Shown here piece by piece: positions 34,613 to 43,176 of a stretch of 64,000 bases of DNA (its first letter is position 1; every line of letters begins with the position of its first letter). Source of the DNA: Cyanobacteria bacterium UBA7753 (lineage in GTDB: Bacteria > Cyanobacteriota > Vampirovibrionia > Gastranaerophilales > Gastranaerophilaceae); contig DLEF01000007.1 in assembly GCA_002481545.1 (NCBI GenBank), positions 4,990-68,989 of the forward strand. The letters run 5' to 3'. The notes under the pieces were generated by a model that made no database searches, was not told the DNA's origin, and saw nothing but the letters and a program-made list of their open reading frames with translations. Made by a program: the position numbers and the translations under genes.

Positions 34613-34990
34613 ATGACACCTGAAGAAACAGCATTATTGGAAAACTCGGTTGAACAAGTTATTTCAGCTAGTGATATAGAAGAAGTATTACCTTTAACGC
34701 AGGGCGACGGCTCAATATACAGAAAAGACGAAACTACGGGCAAAGTAAACCACGAAAAGGTCGATACGGGTGCCGAAACAGCAAGAGTCAGTTTCAAAAT
34801 GAGTATGCCGAAACTCTCAAGCCCTGACTTTAAGGCATTTATGAATGCAGCGAAGAGTATCGCAGAGACAGGCACAATCAAGTTTGTCAAAACATACTCG
34901 GATGATGATATCGAAAGAGTTAAAACAGGCGGTATCACAGGTGCCATTGCAAACAAAATCATCAAAAAGCAACACGGACAAAAACAATAA
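34613..34990 (+). CDS. Hypothetical protein, 125 aa
   Basis: ATG at 34613 after a GGAGATAGATT site. The protein is charged and probably partly disordered (LTQGDGSIYRKDETTGKVNHEKVDTGAETARVSF) with a C-terminal helical part (FKAFMNAAKSIAETGTIKFVKTYSDDDIERV). No signal peptide, no membrane segment. No family recognised. The upstream 170 bases are AT-rich with several TATAT tracts, and the gene ends at a strong bidirectional terminator (35022). Confidence 0.7.
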   Translation: MTPEETALLENSVEQVISASDIEEVLPLTQGDGSIYRKDETTGKVNHEKVDTGAETARVSFKMSMPKLSSPDFKAFMNAAKSIAETGTIKFVKTYSDDDIERVKTGGITGAIANKIIKKQHGQKQ

Positions 34991-35021
34991 CATATTGTTT
35001 ATATTGTTAATATCTGATATT

Positions 35022-35051
35022 AAAAAGGCTGACCAAATGTCAGCCTTTTTT
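35022..35051. terminator. Bidirectional terminator
   Basis: AAAAAGGCTGAC (35022-35033) pairs with GTCAGCCTTTTT (35039-35050), loop CAAAT. Serves the 34613 gene (+) and the POT transporter (-). Confidence 0.92.
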
Positions 35052-35066
35052 AGTTATAAAAAATTT

Positions 35067-36353
35067 TTAAATTCTTCCGAAATTCTTTTTTAACAGCGGG
35101 ATGAGCAGGAACAATATCATTGCACTGAACAATGACAAGCCTGCAAGGACTAAGAACAAAATATCCGTCGGGATTGAGCCGTATTTTCCGCCCCAAAATC
35201 CGGCCAAGATATTTCCGAAAAAGCTTGTTAAAAACCATGTTCCCATAAGAACCGAGACAAACTGTTTCGGTGCGAGTTTTGACACAAGAGACAGCCCGAT
35301 AGGCGATATACAAAGCTCCGCTACCGTCATAATGAAGTATACTCCGACAAGCCAAAACATTGAGACTTTTCCCGCCTCGGAGAAATCACCCGCAAGTGCC
35401 ATAATTACATAAGCCACACCCATTAGCGCAAGTGCTATCGTGAATTTTTCAACAGATGTCGGCTCAGCTTTCCTTTTGTGTAACGCCGTCCACATCATAG
35501 AGAACAATGGTGCCAAAATGATTATATACAGAGGGTTAAGAGCCTGAAAATACCCTGTAGGAATAACAAAACTGCCAAGATGTCTGTTTGTTGAATATTC
35601 CGCAAACAACGTAAGAGATGAACCTGCCTGTTCGTAACATGTCCAAAATACTATTGTAAACAGCATAAGCACAAACAGCGACAACAATCTTTTCTTCTCA
35701 CGTTTTGTGAATTTATCAGGCTTCTTGACGTTTTCATGATACGCCTGTTTTACCGGAACAAGTCCGTTTTTGCCGAGGAGTTTATTCTCTAACAATTTAT
35801 ATACGGTGAGCCCGATTAACATCCCGATACCCGCAGACGCGAATCCCCAATTAAAACCGAACTTATACGCAACAGTTCCGCAAATGAGAGGCGAAAACAG
35901 CGCACCCAAGTTTATCCCCATATAGAATATGGTGAACCCCGCATCTTTGCCCGCATTGTCTTTTCCGTAGAGCATGCCGAGGACGGAGCTAATATTTGAT
36001 TTAAAAAATCCGTTGGCAATAATCATAAAGGTCAGAGCAACAAAAAACATGGCGGAATTGTTAAGCGCAAGCATAAACAACCCTATACACATCAATATTG
36101 CACCCGTTGTTATGCATTTTCTCTGCCCAAAGTATCTGTCCGCAAGATATCCGCCGATTATCGGAGTAAGATAAACAAACCCCGTATATAGTCCGTAAAC
36201 ATCTCCCGCTTTTTCCGTAGAAAAACGGAGCTGTTGTATCATATACAAAACAAGAAGTGCCCTCATTCCGTAATATGAAAATCTTTCCCACATCTCGGTG
36301 AAAGATAACAGATATAGTCCTTTAGGACGTTTTTGTACATACTCTCTCTGCAT
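35067..36353 (-). CDS. POT/PTR2 family proton-coupled peptide transporter
   Basis: 428 aa with about twelve hydrophobic segments. POT signatures: the EMWERFSYYGMRALL motif (ExxERFxYYG) at the N-terminus, YMGINLGALFSPLICG (the conserved FYxxINxG-like motif in TM5), and FWTCYEQAGSSL in TM7, whose Glu is conserved. It couples di-/tripeptide uptake to protons at the inner membrane. Shorter than DtpT-type proteins (~480 aa). No obvious operon partner. Substrate specificity cannot be told from sequence. Confidence 0.9.
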   Translation of the reverse strand: MQREYVQKRPKGLYLLSFTEMWERFSYYGMRALLVLYMIQQLRFSTEKAGDVYGLYTGFVYLTPIIGGYLADRYFGQRKCITTGAILMCIGLFMLALNNSAMFFVALTFMIIANGFFKSNISSVLGMLYGKDNAGKDAGFTIFYMGINLGALFSPLICGTVAYKFGFNWGFASAGIGMLIGLTVYKLLENKLLGKNGLVPVKQAYHENVKKPDKFTKREKKRLLSLFVLMLFTIVFWTCYEQAGSSLTLFAEYSTNRHLGSFVIPTGYFQALNPLYIIILAPLFSMMWTALHKRKAEPTSVEKFTIALALMGVAYVIMALAGDFSEAGKVSMFWLVGVYFIMTVAELCISPIGLSLVSKLAPKQFVSVLMGTWFLTSFFGNILAGFWGGKYGSIPTDILFLVLAGLSLFSAMILFLLIPLLKKNFGRI

Positions 36354-36412
36354 AGTTTTATTCTATCACGGGGGCAATGCGCGGTAAACAAAACCTGTAT
36401 AAATTTAGAGAT

Positions 36413-36558
36413 AATTTATACAAAGTTTCAGTATCTCTTATGTAATCTGTCATCCTGAAATAACCATTGTCCTGAACTTGTTTCAGGATCGTTTCAGGAT
36501 CTTATACATAAGTTTAAAGATGCTGAAATAAATTCAGCATGACAAATGCGTTTTATAT
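36413..36558. repeat. Dispersed intergenic repeat, second copy of the TCATCCTGAA / TTCAGCATGACA family
   Basis: AAAGTTTCAGTAT, CTGTCATCCTGAA, then CCTGAACTTGTTTCAGGATC and a further GTTTCAGGATC, and finally GATGCTGAAATAAATTCAGC and ATGACAAATGCG. Compared with 14928-15036 it has an internal duplication of the CTGAA/TTCAGG part. Confidence 0.8.
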
Positions 36559-36571
36559 AATCGTGATTATT

Positions 36572-37621
36572 TTAAAAAATATTCTTTCCCGTTTCTTTGT
36601 CAAAGAAGAGCATATTTTCAGGACTTACGGATAATTCAATCTTATCTCCGATTTCAATATCAGGGGATAATTTTGCACTGCATTTTGAACCGCCGAAATA
36701 AAAATATGCGATTTTTTCACTGCCAAGCATCTCGCTTATATCGACATCAACCGTGAATTTAATATCGCCGTAGCTCATATGCTCAGGTCTGATACCAACC
36801 GTAACTTCTTTTCTGTCGCCGAGCCCGTCGCGTATATTTTGAGGCAACGGAACGAAAACTTCGCCGAGTCTTACTCCATCGTTTTCGATTACACCGTCCA
36901 TAAAGTTCATCTGTCCTATGAACCCTGCAACAAATGTATTTGCAGGATGAGCATATATCCTTTGCGGAGTGTCAGCTTGTTGGATTACACCTTTATCAAG
37001 TACAACTATTCTGTCACCCATTGTTAGTGCCTCTGTCTGATCGTGGGTAACATAGATAAATGTTGTATCCAATTTTTTGTGTAATTTCTTAATCTCGGAG
37101 CGCATCTGTACCCTCAATTTAGCGTCAAGGTTAGACAACGGCTCATCCATAAGGAATACTTTAGGGTTTCTTACCATAGCTCTTCCGAGAGCTACTCTTT
37201 GTCTTTGCCCGCCCGACAACTGTTTCGGCTTTCTGTCTAACAGGTTGTCCAAATCAAGCACTTTTGCGACTTCTCTGACCTTTTGGTCAATGATTTTTTT
37301 ATCTACTTTTCTCATCTTGAGCCCGAACGCAATATTATCATAAACACTCATATGAGGGTAAAGCGCATAGCTCTGGAATACGAACGCAATGTCTCTGTCT
37401 TTCGGCGGAACATTGTTTACTACCTTATCGCCGATTGAGATTGTACCCGAGGTTATCTCTTCCAAGCCCGCTATCATTCTCAATATTGTAGATTTACCGC
37501 AGCCGGAAGCTCCTACAAGCACGATAAATTCTTTATCCGCTATCTCAAGATTGATATTATTTATTATAATTTTGTTCTTATCATAAGATTTTGATAAGTT
37601 TTTTAAACTGACATTACTCAT
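36572..37621 (-). CDS. Carbohydrate ABC transporter ATP-binding protein (MalK/UgpC/MsmK type)
   Basis: 349 aa. Walker A GASGCGKST (37-45), Q-loop FVFQSYALYPHM, signature LSGGQRQR, Walker B FLMDEPLSNLD, H-loop VTHDQ, and a C-terminal OB-type (TOBE) regulatory domain with GIRPEHM. This family energises sugar importers. No permease genes are in the window; the only other importer part is a sugar-binding lipoprotein at 44523, about 7 kb away. MsmK-type proteins are known to serve several importers. Its ATG overlaps the stop of the pseudo-kinase gene by eight bases (ATGAGTAA), which suggests translational coupling. Confidence 0.92.
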   Translation of the reverse strand: MSNVSLKNLSKSYDKNKIIINNINLEIADKEFIVLVGASGCGKSTILRMIAGLEEITSGTISIGDKVVNNVPPKDRDIAFVFQSYALYPHMSVYDNIAFGLKMRKVDKKIIDQKVREVAKVLDLDNLLDRKPKQLSGGQRQRVALGRAMVRNPKVFLMDEPLSNLDAKLRVQMRSEIKKLHKKLDTTFIYVTHDQTEALTMGDRIVVLDKGVIQQADTPQRIYAHPANTFVAGFIGQMNFMDGVIENDGVRLGEVFVPLPQNIRDGLGDRKEVTVGIRPEHMSYGDIKFTVDVDISEMLGSEKIAYFYFGGSKCSAKLSPDIEIGDKIELSVSPENMLFFDKETGKNIF

Positions 37622-38723
37622 CTTTTGCTTTCTCTCTCGGAATAACTATGTTAAAAATCAAACCTTTCATCGGAGACAACTCTGCCCAAACGACACCGCC
37701 CATATCTTTTGCAATATTTGCGACACTGCCGAGTGCCAAAGCTCTCGATATAGTCTTTTTGTTTGCACTGTCAACGACGGCGTACGGGTTAAACAATGTA
37801 GCCAAATCGGATTCCATAATCGTCATATTAACGCTGGATACCGTAACCAATACGGAAGCTTTTACAGGCAGATTGCGCGCCGTTAGAAAATCGCTGTCCG
37901 CATCAGATATTGTAACATTTACGTTTCCTAAATCTATCTCTCTCATCAAAGTTTCGATAAGGTTCTGCATCATTAGTTTGAAAGAATTTTCTTTCTGCAT
38001 AACTGTTCTTTTTGTGTCGGCACCGACTTCAAAATCAATTTTGACGGGTTTGTCGCCGTAATTTATTCTGTTAGCCTTGATTATGCACTCTAATGCGTTT
38101 ACGATATCAAAGTTTTTGTCTTCATCTTCAAGCAGATTTTCTTCGGTCTGTGATAATTCGACCAACTTGTTGAAGAAATACAACAGTTCGGAAGAATTAC
38201 GCTTGATGATATTCAGGTATTTTTCCTGCTTTTCGGTAACTTCTCCGCCCAAACCGTCAAGTAAACCTTGTGAAAATCCGATAACGGACTGGATTGGGGA
38301 GTTAAACTCGTTTGCGAGTTTGACCAAAAACCTGTTTTTGTCACTGTTGATTTTTTGAGATGTTTCCTGTTCCTCTAAGAGGTTTGATATTCTTTTATAA
38401 TTTTTTGTTGAATCTCTGAGTGCGACTATATACCCGCCTTCAATCTCTCTTGAGGTCAGTTCGTAATATTCATCGCTTTGAGTATTCTTTGCGATAAGGG
38501 CTTTATGGGTATTTGCGGAATTTGACGCCAAATCGTAGCCGTTATCCAAAATATCGTTTATGGATTTTGTAGGCAAAAGTCCTTGTTCCATATGGAACAG
38601 GTCGTGTGCGACATCGTTTGCCCATTGGATAACACCGTTTGTGCCGACAATCAAAACCCCGTCAGGCAAGTTATCCTGAACGTTTAAGTTTTTCTGCATA
38701 GATAATATTTTTAGAATATCCAT
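37614..38723 (-). CDS. PAS/HisKA-like sensor protein lacking the phosphoacceptor His (pseudo-histidine kinase)
   Basis: 369 aa. PAS-like N-terminal part (LPDGVLIVGTNGVIQWAN, ~19-115). A HisKA-like helix follows: RFLVKLANEFNSPIQSVIGF aligns with the usual F-L-x-N-x-S-H-E-L-R-T-P-L, but the invariant His is replaced by Asn138. The ATPase part is also degenerate: MQNLIETLMREI lacks the N-box Asn-rich core, no clear G1 (DxGxG) is visible, and the G2-like LALGSVANIAKDMGG has lost its glycines. So it is probably an inactive sensor or scaffold. It overlaps the downstream ABC ATPase gene. No membrane segment is evident. Confidence 0.78.
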   Translation of the reverse strand: MDILKILSMQKNLNVQDNLPDGVLIVGTNGVIQWANDVAHDLFHMEQGLLPTKSINDILDNGYDLASNSANTHKALIAKNTQSDEYYELTSREIEGGYIVALRDSTKNYKRISNLLEEQETSQKINSDKNRFLVKLANEFNSPIQSVIGFSQGLLDGLGGEVTEKQEKYLNIIKRNSSELLYFFNKLVELSQTEENLLEDEDKNFDIVNALECIIKANRINYGDKPVKIDFEVGADTKRTVMQKENSFKLMMQNLIETLMREIDLGNVNVTISDADSDFLTARNLPVKASVLVTVSSVNMTIMESDLATLFNPYAVVDSANKKTISRALALGSVANIAKDMGGVVWAELSPMKGLIFNIVIPREKAKDE

Positions 38724-39291
38724 ATATACCCCTGTGCAAATATCGTAACATAAAATATTTGTAGGGTAAACAAGGGGGAAATGTAATTCGTAATTTGTAA
38801 TTGGAAGGCACTAAGATACTAGGCACTAAGGCACTAAGAGCAGCCGCAGAGCGGAACATCCTCCCCGACTTGGGTAAGGATAGTAGCTCTTATGTTTTGT
38901 GACAGCAAAATATTAGAGATACAGGTGGGGAGTAACAATTAATAATATTTCGGTAGACTAAAGTCTACAGACTATCCGCTACGCGGATGCACCCCTCACC
39001 CGCCTTCGGCACTCACTCCCACAAAGGGAAGAGGGTTAAGACCGTTGCAGTAGCAACGGCTTAGCTTGTCTTTCGCACAAGCTTTAGTCTCGCCCCCGCC
39101 TGCGGGAGAGACCGCAGCTGTTGAAAACAAGCAGTTACAGATGCGAGTGAGGGGGAGCGATAATTATTGCTATTAATATATTATTTTGGTACAAAAAATT
39201 GCACCCTGCTTTTCAAGTTAAAAGTTGTAAGTTCGAAGTTTAAAGTTAATAACTCTGCACTTTTAACTTTGCACTTTGCACTCACTTGCCC
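38724..39291. repeat. Mosaic of dispersed intergenic repeats, no gene
   Basis: No coding region supported. Contains GGCACTAAG units in tandem (~38807-38840), a GTAGACTAAAGTCTAC palindrome (~38952-38967, seen again in part at ~43092), the CCCTCACCC / CCTTCGGCAC / AAAGGGAAGAGGG type repeat and its GAGTGAGGGGGAGCG counterpart (38990-39160), and AAGTTAAAAGTT-type direct repeats before the ftsY stop (39216-39285). Several parts are widely distributed repeat types in bacterial genomes. Confidence 0.7.
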
Positions 39292-40206
39292 CTAGCTAAA
39301 CAACGCCTCTATAAAATCAGACGCATTAAACTGTTTCAAATCGGTCATTTTTTCACCGACGCCGATTAGTTTGACAGGGAGCGACAATTCTTTTGCTATA
39401 GCGAGTATAATTGCACCCTTCGCCGAGCCGTCAAGCTTGGTGAGTGCAACGGATGTAAGGTTAACGGCATCTTTAAACACTTTTGCCTGTTGTAGTCCGT
39501 TTTGTCCCGTATTAGCGTCTATAACAAGGATGCATTCTCTCAAAGCCTCGGGAGCCTGTTTATCAATAACACTCTTTATCTTGGCTAACTCTTCCATTAA
39601 GTTATATTTGTTCTGGAGTCTGCCTGCAGTATCTACCAATATAACGTCAAAATGTTCATTCTTAGCTTTTTGGATAGCCTCATAAACGACTGACGCAGGA
39701 TCAGCTTTGTCGCGTCTTACAATCTCCGCCCCTGCACGCTTTGACCAAATATCTAACTGTTCCTCAGCAGCCGCTCTAAATGTATCAGCCGCCGCAACAA
39801 GCACCTTTTTGCCCTCTTCTTTGAACTTATAGGCGAGTTTCCCGATTAATGTAGTCTTACCGACTCCGTTAACCCCTGTTATAAAATAAATATTTAATTC
39901 CCCGTCTTTGTAATTTAATTCGTTGCTCCCCGCAGCATTTAAAGTTTTGGTAAATTCTTCTTTCAAATACTCTTTTACGTAAGACGGTTTTATTTTATCC
40001 TGATTTCTCAACTTGTCCACGAGCTCTGCCGCGTAATTGACGCCTAAATCAGCACTGATAAGTAAATCCTCCATATCGTCAAGGACAAATTCCGAAAATT
40101 CTTCCTCATCAGATACGGAATCAACAACATTGCCGACAAGAGCCTGAGTGGTTTTTGCGACAGTCTTTTTTAAATTCTCTATACTGTTTGAAAAAAACTT
40201 AAACAT
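39292..40206 (-). CDS. ftsY: Signal recognition particle receptor FtsY
   Basis: 304 aa. SRP GTPase: N-domain helices (1-90), then GVNGVGKTT (111-119), ADTFRAAAEEQL, VDTAGRLQNK, TKLDGSAKG, and a C-terminal GEKMTDLKQFNASDFIEALF characteristic of FtsY (versus Ffh, which would carry an M domain). It docks SRP-ribosome complexes at the membrane translocon. The acidic A-domain is very short, as in some cyanobacteria and Gram-positives. Its start overlaps the nusB stop by one base. Confidence 0.95.
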   Translation of the reverse strand: MFKFFSNSIENLKKTVAKTTQALVGNVVDSVSDEEEFSEFVLDDMEDLLISADLGVNYAAELVDKLRNQDKIKPSYVKEYLKEEFTKTLNAAGSNELNYKDGELNIYFITGVNGVGKTTLIGKLAYKFKEEGKKVLVAAADTFRAAAEEQLDIWSKRAGAEIVRRDKADPASVVYEAIQKAKNEHFDVILVDTAGRLQNKYNLMEELAKIKSVIDKQAPEALRECILVIDANTGQNGLQQAKVFKDAVNLTSVALTKLDGSAKGAIILAIAKELSLPVKLIGVGEKMTDLKQFNASDFIEALFS

Positions 40207-40865
40207 TAGTCAAGTCCGTTATCCATAACTACCTTTGCTAGTATGCCGTTTATAAATGCGGAGCTGTCATCAGTCGAATATTTCTTTGCAAGCTCCAACG
40301 CTTCATCCACAACAACTCTCATAGGAGCCTCTTTTATATACAACAATTCCGCAATGGAAATACGCAAAATATCCTTATCCATCTTTACAAGACGGTTTAT
40401 ATCCCACCCCTTGGAATATTTTTGGATAATATCGTCAATTTCTTTGTGATGTTCTTTGTATGTTTTTGCAATGTTGATTACATAAGCTTTTACGTCGTCT
40501 TGAGTATCAAGAACAGCGATTTCCGCAACCTCAAGTGCCAACAATGTTTTTTCCACAATATCCAAAATAGTATCAATCTTTTCTTCCAAATCAGATGTCA
40601 TAGGGAGCGGAACAGGTTTGTTCTCTACTCCGATAGGACGTTCCAAGTTTGACGGAGAATCTGCCTCATAATCGGCAATCTTGTTTTTTATATCCATCAA
40701 CGAGGTAACCGCACTCTTTAGCTCATCCGTAGAATTGTTCGATAAAACTCTTATTGATTTTAAAACTATTTCTTCAAACTCTTTTTCCGAATAGTTAATA
40801 ATCTTGTTATCCAACTGTGAAAATAAAATTAATGCTAATTCTCTGGATGCTCTGCGTGCCTGCAT
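40206..40865 (-). CDS. nusB: Transcription antitermination factor NusB (with insertion)
   Basis: 219 aa, longer than the usual ~140-150. The core is typical: MQARRASRELALILFSQLD (RNA-binding start), VKMDKDILRISIAELLYIKEAPMRVVVDEALELAKKYSTDDSSAFINGILAKV at the C-terminus. The extra ~65 residues (roughly 45-110) are acidic and probably disordered or helical, a feature of cyanobacterial NusB. NusB with NusE/S10 binds boxA RNA. Its gene overlaps ftsY, indicating a shared transcript. Confidence 0.93.
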   Translation of the reverse strand: MQARRASRELALILFSQLDNKIINYSEKEFEEIVLKSIRVLSNNSTDELKSAVTSLMDIKNKIADYEADSPSNLERPIGVENKPVPLPMTSDLEEKIDTILDIVEKTLLALEVAEIAVLDTQDDVKAYVINIAKTYKEHHKEIDDIIQKYSKGWDINRLVKMDKDILRISIAELLYIKEAPMRVVVDEALELAKKYSTDDSSAFINGILAKVVMDNGLD

Positions 40866-40947
40866 GGTTTTCTCCTGATTTATATTGTGTATCTGACAAA
40901 ACTATATTAACACAAAGATACGGGATTTTGTATAAATTCGATTTTCA

Positions 40948-41140
40948 TATAATATAAGACGGGGTTTCACGGAATGATTTACTCTCTCCATATACGGTGA
41001 AGTGAAAATTGCGTGTCCGTTCAGTGTCCGCATAAACTGTTAATTATTATAGTAAGAGTGTCCTTCAAAGAGTCAGAAAAGAATTGTTTATCATTTATAA
41101 AAATACGCATGAGAAAAGGGGCTCATCGCCCCTTTTCATT
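40948..41140 (+). ncRNA. Candidate short noncoding transcript ending in a strong terminator
   Basis: A TATAAT-like -10 (40948-40953) and a GC-rich terminator (41113-41140, GAAAAGGGG / CCCCTTTTC) frame about 180 bases with no credible ORF. The hexamer GTGTCC occurs three times (41013, 41024, 41058). Size is similar to 6S RNA but I cannot draw the 6S closed-stem/bubble fold. Could also be an orphan 5' leader. Confidence 0.3.
41113..41140 (+). terminator. Rho-independent terminator-like hairpin without an upstream gene
   Basis: GAAAAGGGG (41113-41121), CTCATCG loop, CCCCTTTTC (41129-41137). No gene precedes it on this strand within 1 kb; the reverse strand has nusB starting at 40865. Confidence 0.7.
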
Positions 41141-41352
41141 CAGTATTTGAAACATATCATCGGCATTTTTAGCCGGTATTTATATAAACATTTTTCTCAC
41201 TTATTAATTGCATGACTTTCCAAAACTGTTACATAAGTTCATGAAGTTTTATGAATGAAGTGGTAGGTATTACACCAATTTTCAGCGTTTTTGATTTTTA
41301 ATTTTTGACCTCAAAATCGACAAGCATTCATGTTTGTAATAGAATAGAAACT
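41141..41352. other. Intergenic region before the HAD gene
   Basis: AT-rich with no gene or clear riboswitch that I can identify. It holds the small inverted repeat around 41160-41176 (CGGCATTTTTAGCCG). Confidence 0.4.
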
Positions 41353-41997
41353 ATGCGAGAGATTATTATGGTTAGTGACTTTGACGGTACTATCACCAAA
41401 ACCGATACACTGTCTAAGTTTCTGGAAGATTATGCCGATGACAGATGGCTGGATATAGAAAACGATTGGAGAAACGGAGATATAGGCTCTAAAGAGTGCC
41501 TTGTAAAACAATTCGCCATGGTGCCTAATCTTACGCCAGAATTGATTGAAAAGTTTTTGTCAGAAATAGAGATTGACGAAGGTTTTATCCCGTTCGTAAT
41601 GAAAGCAAAGAAATCGGGAATTCCCGTTGTCATACTCTCTGACGGGTTGGATTATTTTATAAATAAGATTTTGGAAAGATATCACATAGACTTTGTAAAC
41701 GTAATCACAAACCACGCGTATTTTGACGAACGCAGGAGGTTTATAATAGAGTTTCCGAACGATTCAAAACATTGCACAATAAATGCGGGCACCTGCAAGT
41801 GTAAAGTCGTAAAGCACCTCAAAAAATTGTATAAAAAAGTTCTCTACGCAGGTGACGGCGCCTCCGATTTCTGCGTATCAAAAGAACCTGATATCGTCTA
41901 CGCAAAAGCGGGACTCTCCGAATATTGCAGAAACCACCATATTAAATATAAGGATTACACAACTTATTACGATATTCTGCAATCGTTATTCAACTAA
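41353..41997 (+). CDS. HAD-superfamily phosphatase, MtnX/SerB-like (subclass IB)
   Basis: 214 aa from the ATG at 41353; the longer frame starts with TTG at 41305 with no site. Motif I DFDGTIT (nucleophile Asp9, Asp11), motif II LSDG, motif III Lys in KHLKKLYKKVLYAG, motif IV GDGASDFC. Helical cap between I and II (residues ~15-75) as in MtnX and phosphoserine phosphatases. In MtnX proteins this removes phosphate from a methionine-salvage intermediate, but other salvage genes are not here. Substrate unproven. Confidence 0.85.
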   Translation: MREIIMVSDFDGTITKTDTLSKFLEDYADDRWLDIENDWRNGDIGSKECLVKQFAMVPNLTPELIEKFLSEIEIDEGFIPFVMKAKKSGIPVVILSDGLDYFINKILERYHIDFVNVITNHAYFDERRRFIIEFPNDSKHCTINAGTCKCKVVKHLKKLYKKVLYAGDGASDFCVSKEPDIVYAKAGLSEYCRNHHIKYKDYTTYYDILQSLFN

Positions 41998-42109
41998 TAT
42001 TTCATGAAATTGGACATTTAATTTTTCTTATTTTAAAATTATTTTAGAAGCTTAATTTGTCAGGCTCATCAGTCTGCATATTTAATTACGGTATATAAGG
42101 GGGAAGCTT

Positions 42110-43081
42110 ATGAAAGCTGTTGTATTTAGTGATAAAGAAGGTTTAAAACTTGATAAAAATTATCCGAAACCCGTTCCTAAAAAGGGCGAAGCTTTAATAA
42201 AAGTAAAACTCGCAGGGATTTGTAACACGGATTTTGAGATAACAAAAGGATATATGGGCTATAACGGTGTTTTAGGGCACGAATTTATCGGAATAGTTGA
42301 AGATGTAAACGATGACGATAAATCCCTAATCGGCAAAAGAGTAACCGCAGAAATCAGCTACGGCTGCGACGATCCGAATTGCGAATGGTGCGCCGTAAAG
42401 AACTACAGACATTGCCCGAACCGTAAAACATTGGGCATATTAGACAAAGACGGATGCTTTGCCGAATACGTCACAATGCCTACAAACGTAATATTTGAAA
42501 TACCTGACGAAGTCGAAGACGAACAGGCTGTATTTGTTGAACCGTTGGCGGCAGCTTGCGAGATAACGGAACAGTTACACATTCAACCTATCCAAAAAGT
42601 TGCGGTATTAGGGGACGGGAAATTAGGCTTAACTGCAGCTCTGACTTTGCACAGCCAAAACCTTGATGTAACCTTAATCGGAAAACATCAAAACAAGCTC
42701 GATATTGCAAAAAATCAGAAAGTAAAAACACAATTTTTGCAGGATACAAAGGTAGACAACTCTTACGACGTTGTAGTTGAGGCTACAGGCTCCGTTTCAG
42801 GGTTTGAAACCTCTTTGGGCTTGGTAAAACCGAGAGGAGTACTTGTTCTAAAAAGCACAATCGCTACAGGCAAAGAACTCAACCTCGCGCCAATCGTCAT
42901 AAACGAAATAACCGTTTTGGGTTCACGTTGCGGACAATTCCCGCCTGCTTTAAACCTCCTCAGAAACGGATACATTGATTTTAAACCGTTTATCTCGGGG
43001 GTTTATTCGATTGATGATGCGATTGAAGCATTTGAAGCGAACAAAAGAAAAGACACAATTAAGATTTTAATAAAGTTCTAA
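42110..43081 (+). CDS. Zinc-dependent MDR alcohol/polyol dehydrogenase
   Basis: 323 aa medium-chain dehydrogenase. Catalytic zinc ligands Cys38 and GHE (His57, Glu58). Structural zinc loop with Cys86, Cys91, Cys94 and Cys102. Rossmann part: VAVLGDGKLGL. Similar to threonine/sorbitol dehydrogenase-like MDR proteins. A strong GGGGAAG precedes the ATG. Its stop is 95 bases from the Fsr-like MFS gene, so the two may share a transcript. The substrate is unknown. Confidence 0.88.
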   Translation: MKAVVFSDKEGLKLDKNYPKPVPKKGEALIKVKLAGICNTDFEITKGYMGYNGVLGHEFIGIVEDVNDDDKSLIGKRVTAEISYGCDDPNCEWCAVKNYRHCPNRKTLGILDKDGCFAEYVTMPTNVIFEIPDEVEDEQAVFVEPLAAACEITEQLHIQPIQKVAVLGDGKLGLTAALTLHSQNLDVTLIGKHQNKLDIAKNQKVKTQFLQDTKVDNSYDVVVEATGSVSGFETSLGLVKPRGVLVLKSTIATGKELNLAPIVINEITVLGSRCGQFPPALNLLRNGYIDFKPFISGVYSIDDAIEAFEANKRKDTIKILIKF

Positions 43082-43084
43082 AAT

Positions 43085-43107
43085 AAGGGATGGCAGACTA
43101 AAGTCTA
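43085..43107. repeat. Short inverted repeat GCAGACTAAAGTCTAC
   Basis: Half of the same GTAGACT-AAGTCTAC motif present near 38952. A small hairpin between dehydrogenase and MFS genes. Confidence 0.4.
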
Positions 43108-43176
43108 CCCTACGCAACTAAGGGTAAGGGCAAATATATAAGGGCAAGTTTGCCAAAAAAAAAATTAAGGTAAAAG

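Noticed and set aside
40948..41140. 6S RNA or tmRNA
   Set aside because: No tRNA-like ends or tag ORF for tmRNA; I cannot form the closing stem and central bubble of 6S.
41141..41352. SAM-type riboswitch upstream of the MtnX-like phosphatase
   Set aside because: No conserved riboswitch core or following terminator/anti-terminator is visible.
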